A stretch of DNA of 64,000 bases from Chromobotia macracanthus. Taxonomy: Eukaryota > Chordata > Actinopteri > Cypriniformes > Botiidae. The notes beneath the pieces are model-generated. The model ran no database searches, was not told the DNA's origin, and saw nothing but the letters and a program-made list of their open reading frames with translations. Position 1 is the first letter of the stretch. Each line of letters opens with the position of its first letter. The translations under genes were made by a program, and so were the position numbers. Location: contig JAZGTH010000124.1 in NCBI GenBank assembly GCA_036877525.1, positions 806,001-870,000 on the forward strand. The letters are read 5' to 3'. This document shows, piece after piece, positions 1-9,991 of the stretch.

Positions 1-99
1 AATAAATAAACATCAGTAACAAAATATGCCATTACACTTGTTTATATATGTGCACAAATAGGAAACCATATGCTTTTAGTAAGCTCTGTTATCCTAGAC

Positions 100-175
100 C
101 AGGGGTTTTCAAAGTGTGGGGCGCGCCTCCCCAGGGGGGCGCCAGAGCGTGCAAGGGGAGGCGCGCTTAGGGGTT
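100..175 (+). mobile_element. left tip of a hAT-like DNA transposon
   Basis: It starts CAGGGGTTTTCAAAGTGTGG, a typical hAT (Charlie-like) terminal repeat. A perfect 12-base subterminal inverted repeat follows, GCGCGCCTCCCC at 121-132 and GGGGAGGCGCGC at 155-166, which could form a GC-rich hairpin. This sits in otherwise AT-rich DNA. I did not find a matching right end (CCCCTG-type) or an 8-base target duplication, so the element looks truncated. The call rests on the tip only. Confidence 0.55.
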
Positions 176-789
176 AAAAATATTCTTTGTGTAGCAAGGA
201 AACAAAGGCCAGGTTTGATCACACACCAGCGGAATACCGTTATCGGTACTGTATTTTATTCCTTAATGTATGGTATTAGGTTGCGACTCCGCCACTGGAC
301 TGCATTTTCGCCAATGAACAGTAGATCTTCCGACACCAAACAAATACGATATAGTGCAGTATTACAAATACTTTTATTAAAAACTAAAGATAATTCTCTC
401 CTGCGCTGGTCGACTGCATCATTTAAAGAAACATAAAGAGCGATGGGCTTTCAATCCGTCTGTAACTTGGACGAATAACAAAGAGAACGAAAGCGATGTG
501 AATAAAACAAATTAAAGTTATATAAACTACATCGATCGCAAAATACGATTCTTGAAGAGGAAGAATAATGAAATAACGCTGCTCCAAAATAATGTAATAC
601 AAAGTTTTACAACGATTGTTTTCTTGGCGGTGCACAGACAGCAGCATTTCAGCTGCGCGCTGCAAACGCTGTCGGTGTGAAATCAAAATGGGTGCCCGCT
701 CTGTCTACGTACTGCTTGCGCACCGTTAATGCATACGGTGTGAAACAGGCGTTAGGTAGTAAAAAAGAGCAACTCTTTTGAATAAAAAT
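176..789. other. sequence after the hAT-like tip, no gene
   Basis: It may be the internal part of the hAT-like element. It is richer in CpG (for example 270-320 and 610-740) than the surrounding DNA. The open frames at 116-436 (+) and 423-686 (-) give products without transposase motifs or any likeness I recognise. Where the element ends is not visible. Confidence 0.35.
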
Positions 790-2850
790 ACATTGGCATT
801 ATAGTGTTGCGTTTTGTAATGTATGAGATTGTTTTGTGGCAATAAAATGAACGCAAACTTTCAAGAAACGAAAAAAATAATGTGAAGGAAATTAAAACAG
901 TTCGGAACTCTTAACACATTAATGTTAAAACATTAACTCTTGTTGCAAAAGTATAGCATTTTCAAACAAATTGTATTTTTTTCAACTGTTTTCTAAACTA
1001 CACTTTTCGCGAATCATGGTTTATGAGTTTTTGTTTAAGCGTTCACAGTTTTCGTTTTCGCAAATTTGCATTCGACATTCTGGCACAAACCTCTTGTGTG
1101 TGCAGAGCTTAACTGCTTTTTTACTCTTATTGGCTAGTGAGAGTTTGAACAGCTATCTGACCCGGAACTAGACTGTAGTGGCGAGCGATCTGGGGACTCC
1201 AACAAAGAATAGAGTGCTTTGGATACATTTATTTGTGTTGTTGTAGTGTTTGTCCTTTGTAGTGACTGTAAATTACTTATGTGGTTACCTTAGCAGCGTT
1301 GCCAGTTGTCACGCACTTGACTCATGCTCTCACCCAGCCCAAATAAATAACAAACCAACGTAAAGTAAATAGTACATAGCCACAAATCTGCTCATATTAT
1401 TGTTTTTTTTTCTGTTTGGAAGTTGCTTAATGTGTTTTGAAGTACAACGTCAAGACAGACTTGACAAAAGAGTGTGCATTTATTACTGTAATTACGGGAA
1501 TATCTCAACAGCAGAGATACTTCACTTTGGAAAACGTTTCCATTGAGTAAAATGTTTAATGCTATCGTAATTATTTAAAGGTGAAAATAATGGTGGTGTT
1601 TTTATAAATCTTACATGTTTGTCTTTAAATAAGTCTGTTTATGTATGTATCATTTTTAAAATGTGGCCATACAATGGCAAAGTTTGTAAAATGTAGACAA
1701 AATGAATATATTTAAAAACATTCAATCATTTTTTCTAAAGACCTAATTTTCTAAATTTGTTTTGCTGTCGGACTGTAAATGAAGACTAGGGACAACATGT
1801 TTACAATGAGTTTAAAAACAAAGATAATCAGCTTATGTTAAGGGAATCTTACACTAAATTCCTAAAAACCTCACCAATGGTGCTTTGGAATCACTGTAAC
1901 ATTTTGGAAAAACATGTACATTTTCAATATGTGGGCATGGAGAGTAAAACTTTTACATATCACAGGAGCACTATAGTACATAATTTTTGTGATCTCAGCC
2001 CTCAGTTGGACACTCAAATCACCCTCAGGTAAGTTAATATAACTAATCAATGAAACTGATTAAAGTTTTATTTCTTTACAGTATGCAGCAGTTATGTCAT
2101 TATTCGGCTTGTTCATTATGTATTGACTTGGTATTTCCTAAAAGGCTTATTTTTTAGCTCAATTGTAACGTTTCTTGTGTATTGGATGTCATTATTTTTT
2201 CCAGTTAAGAAACAAATTATACATTTATGGTTGTCCATACAAAAAAAAGACTTAATGAGTTAGTAAAGTCAGCACTGCTACTGTACAGGAATAAAAGTCA
2301 ATTTTATTGATTATCTGAATTATATTAATTCACCTGAGGGTGACAGGAGTACAGCTGAGGAGGATGATGATGAAGATGCTCTGTGATGCTCCTGAGAGCT
2401 CATCTCAGGCTACCTCAAATATTAATTACTAACTGAAATGCTAATTAAATAAAGAAATTACAGTCACTACACAGAACAAACACTACAACTGTACTACTAA
2501 CCGCATCCAGATCGCTTTCTACAATCTGTTCACCTGAAATCTCGTTGTGGGTCAGAGAGCTGTCCATCAAAATTTCACTAGCCAATAAGAGTAAAGTACA
2601 GTTAGGCCCCACCCACGAGAGGTTTGTGCCAGAATGGCAAACAAAAATGTGTGGATTGAAAACAAAAACTGTGAAAGCATAAACAAAAACTTGAAATATG
2701 GTTTGTTTGAAAGCCATGTAACACGTCTAACATTAAGTTTACCGTTTTCATTTTCAAAGTGTTTTTTCTTTCACCATATTTATTTTTGTTTGTTTCTTGA
2801 AAGTTGCATTCATTTTTTTATTGTCAAAATAATCCCATAGTAATGCGGGT
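790..2850. mobile_element. long-terminal-inverted-repeat element, copy 1 (non-autonomous, about 2 kb)
   Basis: The left arm (about 833-1285) reappears as its reverse complement in the right arm (about 2445-2828). Shared landmarks are the GACATTCTGGCACAAACCTC block near 1073-1092 against its complement near 2620-2640, and GTAGTGACTGTAA near 1259-1271 against TTACAGTCACTAC near 2459-2471. The two arms both show a short HSGTNL frame, which is why small mirrored open frames occur there. Inside lies a second, smaller inverted pair: CACCCTCAGGTAAGTTAAT near 2020-2038 and its near-complement near 2318-2341. There is no transposase. A second copy in opposite orientation lies at 7895-9535. Outer edges are uncertain by some tens of bases and no target duplication was identified. 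I do not recognise the family. Confidence 0.7.
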
Positions 2851-5800
2851 CTCACAAAAAAACAGCAATTGTCTGACAATTGTTAGTTGGGGGTGTTTGT
2901 TTGGGGGGGAATCGTCATTGTGTACTTTGACTCAAAAGGGAGGCCCAATGTCTTTGACTTTAAAAACACCTGATTCTATGCATAGCCCAGACTTACCTGT
3001 ACTGACATCTATAGACTTTATTATATAGAAGTTATATAGAATTATATATTATATAGAAGTTATTCATTTACTAAATAGGGTGTTGGGAAATGTAAACCCT
3101 ATACATCTAAGATAATTATTAAATGCAACTCATTGTTCTGCATTGCTAAATTTTAGCAATAACTTGTATACATATAAATATAGCTTTTATACAGGGTTTA
3201 AATTTAGCTTTATACAGGGAAAATATTGCTCTAAAATATAGCTTTTATACAGGGAAATACAAGATCTAACAAAAAATACTACTTAGTATAGGAGTTACAA
3301 TTCTGTCAATAGCAGTCTTGCAGGACTACTATTTAATATGAATACATTAAAAAATGTCCTTACTCAACTCTTGGAAACATCCTTTCCCGCAAACATGTCT
3401 GGTCCAGTGCTGCTGCTGCTGTCTATGCCTATAAACATTAGTCTCAAGATGCTGGTAAAAGGTTCCATTATTATATTCAATTACTCTAACAGAAGCACAC
3501 AAGTCAGTCATCAACTCCTTTTAACTGGTGTAGATTATGCCACATTAAATCCAGAAAACGCCTGTCCATGAGCAGAGGTCAATTTAATCAGATGGTCTGA
3601 CCCCAAAGCCTACTGAGTGTTTGTAGATTACTGCAAAGTTTCAGCTGTAGTAAATCTTACATTTCAAGAAACTTTATGTTGCCTGAGATCCAGAAAAAAT
3701 ATTTTCTGGCAACAGACATGATGACTATTTAACACATTTAACAGGTGTAAGAGCCTCATGGTGATAATCCCAATGGCCCAATGGTAGATGATGTCACAGA
3801 TGCTGATATTCTACCTGTACTGCTTTCATCATTCACAGAAGGCAGGAATTTTATACATTAATACACAATTACACACATAGGGGTAATGTTAAGGTATTCA
3901 TTAACACTTGCATTTGTAACACACAGTAATCTTTTGTCATTGTAGGATAGGCTATAAATATATTTCAGTTAGAATACAAATAAATTAAGTGTATTAATCG
4001 TATTTCAATCAAATTATGTTAAATACATCTATACATCAGGTAAAGATAGTGTATGTGTAAAATGTGCAATTATGCCTTCCAAATTTATGAATTAAATATG
4101 GCTTTAAAATAAAAATATATAAAAGTTTTTAATAGACAGTAACCTCAGATTTTAGATGTTAGAAAATGGCAACTTTTAAAGACACACATAACTTGTTTAA
4201 CTAAATGAAATTACCTGTTTGTTTTAGGACAATAAGCAAATAGACGGAAGCCTTTTGGAAAATGTGCACCTTGATTACCAAAAATGGAAACAGGCCATTA
4301 AATGAAGACATGAAAGCTCTATTTCTTAGCTTCCTGTTTTCATTTTATTGTTGGATTCATTCATGGTTTATATCATTCTTTTGTTGGATTGTTGCCAATG
4401 CCACTGGCACATTTAGGGCTGCAATTTTTAAGCCGTTAGTCTACTTCATCTTAAACAACTAAGAGGGCAATTTCCCCCATCAACAAAACATAGACAAGAA
4501 AATCACACTCCGGTCTTGCAGAAAGAGTCTCTCATTTTCTTTTTTTTGTCTGTTTGACTGTGTCACCATAATTTCATCTAATGTTGTGGCTGATTTGCCA
4601 TTACGATTATTGTTATTATTATTATTATTACTACTACTTCCTACTGTACCATCATGATTATTGTTAGTTACATATGCCCACAGATAATGACAGGAATTTC
4701 AGTTGCTCACAGTACTTTTCCTCATTAAAGTGACACCACACTGGTGTTAAGCAAAGGGATGTGAAGCACTCTTGTCAAAGCTACATACTATGCAAATGGC
4801 AATACTGATGGAGGAAAAAATGCAGAACTACACAATGTTAACAAAAATTATTTTGCCTTATCAGTCTGATCTGAGAATATGAATAGCATTTATGACACGT
4901 TTTTTAAAAAAAAATTACAAATGTTTTAAATATAACAATTAAATATTGAAAATAAAACAAATCACTTAATATACACTTGATGTCTATAGATAGACTAGAT
5001 TTATATGTGATTTTAAGAAAAAAGACAAATCCCCCTCTTTTATATCAAAGCAGATTTACTGAATGTGCAGGCATGTGTTTCAACTTATTGCATAAACAAA
5101 CAAACAATTAAATGAAAATGTTAGATTTATGCTAAATACATCTGTTCTATGTTATTGTTGTGTGTTTAACTTTTATGAGCATTTTGTAGAAAGAGTTGGC
5201 ACGCATGTGTGTGTACCGGCTTGTGCTGCTATAAACTACACAACTGCAATCAACGGGAGGTGTATTTTATATCGAAACCTTCTGCGTGTGAGTGTGTGTT
5301 GTAACTCTATGCTTGAGGGAAATGTCTTTTCTTGCTTTGCTTGCAACAGATGCTGCTCAGATTATTGAAACTTACACAACCTGCATAGTCTGCATAGATA
5401 TGAAATAGTAACATCACAGCATGAAGGACATTTACAAGGAGTATCTCAAGCTCATTGACACATCCACATTTTAAATACTTATAAAGGAGTAGGCTGCATT
5501 GTCCTTTAAAATCAGCTCCCTTAGAGCTTAAATCATCTAATACCATAAAATTCACAAGATGTCACGGCACAGGTTCTCAAATGCAGAGAAGATGTGATTT
5601 AAGTTGGGTTTATTGTCACATATTGAGCGCTATGCTCTTCCATCTCTTCGATCCATGGTGTCAATTAAAGCTCAAACAAACTCATTTGCTCTTGTGATAG
5701 GCTCCAAATTAAGTGGCCAGTTTGTCTAGAAAACCAAAGGGGTCAGAGTTCCTTGTCATTATCAGAAAGCTACTTACTGTAGCAGACTGAATATTTTATA

Positions 5801-5945
5801 ATGCTTTTGCTGTGGAATTTGTCTGCTTTTTTATTTTTAAGGGCAACATCATGTAAACGGTACAGATTGTATGTGTATTTTTATGTGTGTTTTGCAGTTA
5901 TTTATTTTGTAATAATATTTTGCGACTGAAAACATTTGATAAAAT
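2851..5945. other. AT-rich non-coding stretch with small simple repeats
   Basis: No gene is seen. It holds a perfect 8-base palindrome pair around one base at 2866-2882 (CAATTGTC-T-GACAATTG). It also has three diverged copies of an ATAGCTTTTATACAGGG-like unit at about 3178-3258, and an ATT/ACT trinucleotide run at about 4606-4638. The short open frames at 3338-3571, 4262-4462, 5129-5368 and 5307-5555 show no family features. Confidence 0.5.
3178..3258 (+). repeat. three diverged copies of a TTATACAGGG-containing unit
   Basis: The motif AGCTTTTATACAGGG (second copy AGCTTTATACAGGG) occurs three times within about 80 bases, at roughly 3180, 3206 and 3239, separated by AT-rich spacers of unequal length. 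This is a small local duplication of no known function. Confidence 0.55.
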
Positions 5946-6320
5946 GGTAACATTTTAGGACACTGTTTCTTACACAGGAACTTATGTAGAACAAATGGTT
6001 AGTTCTACATTAACAGTTACTACTGATAACTAATAAAGAAGAGTGTCGAGTCGGTACTAGCATACTAATGTTCGGGGAAAGGAACAATTAGTTATTACTT
6101 ATTACTTATAGTCCTTCCTAACTACTAAATGCTGCATGTCTTTACATTAATTGAGACTTAAAATAACTGTGACATTTCAGCTATTCATTAACAGTCATAT
6201 ACAATTAATTACACAAAATGGGCTTATACGTGGTCCTGTTTATTATTAATAATACAACGTTAACTAATTTTGTTTACTTTTAGGAGGTTGTTAAGAGTAC
6301 CTTGAACTTTAAATGTTACC
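5946..6320 (+). mobile_element. GGTAACA-type MITE, 375 bases
   Basis: It begins GGTAACATTTTAGGAC and ends TTTAAATGTTACC, so its outermost 10 bases (GGTAACATTT / AAATGTTACC) are perfect inverted repeats. Such GGTAACACTTTA-type ends are common on short non-autonomous DNA elements in cyprinid genomes. The first 150 bases match, inverted, the block 9858-9991. No transposase and no clear target duplication are visible. Confidence 0.6.
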
Positions 6321-6561
6321 CATCTCCATCCTGTTGTGATTAAACAGATTATTAATAATACATTCTCCATATTGCCATATAAATTAAGTGAATCTATTGT
6401 GCTCTTTACTAGAAGTAAACTTTAAAAAGTACTCTTAATAACTGCATTACCAATTCACTCATTTATGCTTTTTGTGTCAATCCATATTCGTGAAGTCTCA
6501 CCTTAGGACAGAAGGTATTCGCATGACATCACAGCACGAGGAATTCAGTGCGGTTAGATGC

Positions 6562-7416
6562 TATGGAACGCCAACGGGACCAAAAGTACTAAAATGAGAC
6601 GCGTGAAATTTGGAGGCGTTAACACTCATAGATTGTCCAAGTTAATACGGATACTTTATTCCGGTCTTTGCATCAAAGAGCCCACCAGCCAATGCCATTG
6701 CTGTATTCAAAGATATATTTGCATTTGTATTGTGATGGTAAGATTGTATAGACGTCGAATCTGTTTGTAAGGGATGACACAATGTTAGGTAAGCCAATAC
6801 CTATGCAAACAACAGATGTAATATTTGTACGTGAATGGCATCATGATTGTGCGTTGGCATGTACGTATGCAAACGTTTTGATATCAGATTGTGTCATAGT
6901 TTGTCATGCATCCCACCATGCCCTTTGTTAAACATTAAACAGTTTGTCTCATGTAGTGGAAAAGTTAGTATAGTTGCTCTCTAGAATGGCGCTTTGGAAT
7001 TCTTTATTAAACTGCCAAGGACCTTTTCAGACTACATGCGATTTGAATATTGGAATAACATGGTGTGTTTAATATGTTTATAATGAATAAAAATATACAT
7101 AGCAATAACAATAAATGACCAAATAAAAGGTTAAACAACAATAATTCAGTAGCAACAGAGCAATTTTTAGCGAGAGCATTAAATGTAAACATTTAGATGT
7201 CATTATCAACACGCAGCAAAAAAACACTACAAAATATCGCGTTAAGGCGAATTAAACAATTGTGTCTTAATGTAACAAAAACACACGGTCAAAAACTTCG
7301 TGTAAAGATGATCAAAACGTTCGTGTCTACAACGTAACAATAAAGCACGTTAAAAATTGTCACGTTGACGGAAAACACGCTTCGTTTTAATACTTTTGGC
7401 CCGTTGGCGTTCCATA
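6562..7416. mobile_element. 855-base element with a CpG-containing terminal inverted repeat
   Basis: The left end TATGGAACGCCAACGGG (6562-6578) recurs as its exact reverse complement at 7400-7416. The similarity continues inward for about 40 bases (ACCAAAAGTACTAAAATGAGACG against CCAAAAGTATTAAAACGAAGCG). The right interior (7200-7370) has short sub-repeats around AACACG/CACGTT. The mirrored frames LWNANG at 6558-6770 (+) and 7289-7525 (-) are shadows of this repeat. I could not assign a superfamily, and no target duplication is evident. Confidence 0.62.
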
Positions 7417-7894
7417 AGAAGCAAATGGCATAGAGTGGCGGCATCCAGCTTGAATGCCATGAAAACACACACAGAAAATATTTAAATGGAAAAGAGCTAA
7501 TGTGCGATTGATTGTACATATACATTTAACAAGATAAAGGAGATATGTTTTTACAGACTGCTGAAAGCTATAGACGAGAATATATATAAACGAGAAGCAA
7601 ATGGATCACAGCAGTTAGCAAAAAACTGGAATACAGGCACCGAAATGGGGATTTGCAGTTTCGATTTTATCAGTTAAGATGTATTTAAGGGTTAAATAAG
7701 ATGACGGTTTAACACGATCTTCACTTTAGAATACTGTTCCAGATAAAGTAATTTCTTAAGAAAAGTTGGCTAGTAATGGTTTTCTGCAAGGCAATGCAGT
7801 GATTGTGTTACATTTTATTTCTGGTAATATGTACAATAGAATTGATTGATATAGCAATATAGAGAATTAGTTTTATTGAGTTATTTTGTCATAA
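7417..7894. other. unassigned spacer, no gene seen
   Basis: AT-rich sequence between the 855-base element and the second long-inverted-repeat element. No repeat family or coding frame was recognised. Confidence 0.4.
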
Positions 7895-9535
7895 CAAAAT
7901 AATGACATTATTTGTGTATGGCATTAATTTTGTGGCAACAGAAATGAACAGAAATTTGAAGAAACTAACAAAAAAATCTGAAAAGAAGAAAAATAGAGTT
8001 TTCGTTTAAGTTTCATAGTTTTCGCTTTCATAGAATGCAAATTTACGTTCAAAATTCTGGCACAAACCTTATGTGTGGGCGGAGCTTAACTGTACTTTAC
8101 TGTTATTGTCCAGTGAGACCTAGAGCTAGATGTTATTGGAACGATTTGTCAAGAGTGATCTGGATGCGGTTATCAGTGTTGTTGTAGGGTCTGTTCTGTG
8201 TAGGGACTATAAGGTACTTATTTAATGAGCATTTCAGTTAATAATCAGTAATTAATATTTAGGGTTTGGGTAGTCTCATATAACTATTCCTTCGAGATGA
8301 GCTCTCAGGAGCATTACGGAACATCTTCGTCATCATCCCTCTCAGGGGTACTCCTGTCACCCTCAGGTAAGTTAATGTAATTCAGATAAGCAATAAAATT
8401 GAGTTCCTGTACAGTAGCAGTGCTGACTTTACTAACTCATTAATTATGCATTTTATTGTATGGAGAACCATAAAGGTATGGTCAGAGTTACAATTAAGAT
8501 AAAAAGAGAATTTTAGGAAATACCATGTCAATACGAAATAAACGAGCCAAATAAAACCCTAACTGCTGCATACTGTACAGAAATTAAACTTTGAGGTAAT
8601 ATTATCGATTAGTTAGTTACATTAACTTACATGAGGGTGATTTGTGTGTCCATCTGAGAAAGATCACGATAATGACGCTCTGTGGCACTCCTGTGATATG
8701 TAAAGGTTTTACTCTCTATGCAAGCGTATTGAAAAAATTCACATTTTTCCACAATACAATAGTACAGTGATTCCAAAGTACATTTGGTAAGATCCTTTTC
8801 AAGAATTTAGTGTAAAATGCCCTTAACACAAGCTGATTTTAAACAGATTGTGTAAACAATGTATGTTGTTCCTAGTCTTCACTTCCAGTCCAAATGACTT
8901 TTTGCTACAGCAAAAACAAATTTGTACACTTACACAGTGACACTTACAGACTTTTATTAATTTTGTCTACATTTTTCAAATAACCTTGCCATTGTATAAA
9001 CATGTTTAAAAATTAATATATACATAAAATGGTTTGAAGAGAAGCAGACAAGAGAGACTTCTTTAAAGACAAATATGTAATACCATTATTTTAATGTTGA
9101 TTAAAAAAATACCACCACGATACCCACCTTTAAAAAAATAAAGAAAACATAAACACTTTTTATTCTCTTTTTACTCAATGAAAAGGTTTTAAAGCGGGAT
9201 TTCTCTGCTGTTGTGACATTACCGTAATTACACTACTAAACACATTTTTTTGTCAAGGATGTCTTGACAGTGTACTTCAGAAACCACATTAAGCAACATC
9301 CCAACAGAGAACAAATCATATGAGCATGATACATTGGCTTGTTTTTGATTTATTTGGGAGTAAGAGCCAAGTGCAAACCTTGCTTACGGACACTACAACT
9401 ATACAAATAACTGCATCCACCTCACTCTGTTCTTTTTCGTTGTTTTTTCTAGCTCACTCTTTACTGAAGTCTAGTTGTGGGTCAGAGAGCTGCCCATTAA
9501 AATCTCAGTAGCCACTAAGAGTAAAGCACAGTTAA
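7895..9535. mobile_element. long-terminal-inverted-repeat element, copy 2, inverted and truncated
   Basis: Read on the - strand this block follows copy 1 (790-2850) from about position 1107 to the end. Its left arm at 7930-8240 (with CTGGCACAAACCTTATGTGTG) matches the complement of 2445-2828. The block GAGATGAGCTCTCAGGAGCA near 8295 matches the complement of 2391-2410. The nested inverted pair recurs at about 8358 (CACCCTCAGGTAAGTTAATG) and 8618 (CATTAACTTACATGAGGGTG). The right arm is cut off at the AT run near 9540, losing roughly 300 bases of the outer arm. Copies differ by many substitutions and indels, so the insertions look old. No coding capacity. Confidence 0.68.
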
Positions 9536-9576
9536 TTAAAATATATATATATATTTATATATATTGTATATAGTAG

Positions 9577-9723
9577 TTACATTGACATTATATTTATGCA
9601 TTTGGCAGATGTTTTAAAGACAGTGTGTTCAGGATGTACATCTGATCAGTACATTTGTTCCGTGGGAATCAAACCCACAGCCTTTGCACTGATAACGCAA
9701 TGCTCTACCAATTAAGCTACAGG
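9577..9723 (-). mobile_element. tRNA-derived SINE
   Basis: Read on the - strand it has a tRNA-like head TAGCTTAATTGGTAGAGC (box A region, about 9702-9719). A box B GGTTTGATTCC lies at 9665-9675. A body follows, ending in the CTGCCAAATGCATAAATATAA tail type (about 9590-9608). The region between body and tail is degenerate. It is immediately followed by another SINE fragment in the same orientation. It is not a functional tRNA gene, as the anticodon arm and 3' stem are not conserved. Confidence 0.75.
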
Positions 9724-9755
9724 CACACGTTAATTAATTAATAAAAGCAAATAAG

Positions 9756-9852
9756 GAATACATTTATCAGACGTGTTTATCCAAAGAGACTTAGATTACA
9801 TTCAAGTTACATTTGTACTGCTAACACAATGCTCTACTAACTGAGCTACAGG
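9756..9852 (-). mobile_element. internally deleted tRNA-derived SINE
   Basis: On the - strand it has the head CTGTAGCTCAGTTAGTAGAGC (about 9832-9852), then jumps directly to the lower body and the TTTGGATAAACACGTCTGATA-like tail near 9760-9785. Box B and its surroundings are missing. Same family as 9577-9723. Its head abuts the GGTAACA MITE fragment at 9858. Confidence 0.65.
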
Positions 9853-9857
9853 AACAG

Positions 9858-9991
9858 TAACTAATTGTTATTTCCCCAAACATAAGTATGCTATAACCTG
9901 CTGGTCAGTGACTACAGTGTTAATGTAGAACTAACCATTTGTTCCTGCATAACTACCTATTAAAAAAGAAACCGTATTCTAAAGTGTTACC
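9858..9991 (-). mobile_element. fragment of a GGTAACA-type MITE
   Basis: The reverse complement begins GGTAACACTTTAGAATACGG and continues through GGAACAAATGGTTAGTTCTA and ACAATTAGTTACT, tracking the left part of the MITE at 5946-6320. The other end is missing, next to the SINE fragment. Confidence 0.6.

Noticed and set aside
971..2717. Mirrored frames with the shared peptide HSGTNL
   Set aside because: Explained by the inverted arms of the long-inverted-repeat element, not by conserved protein coding.
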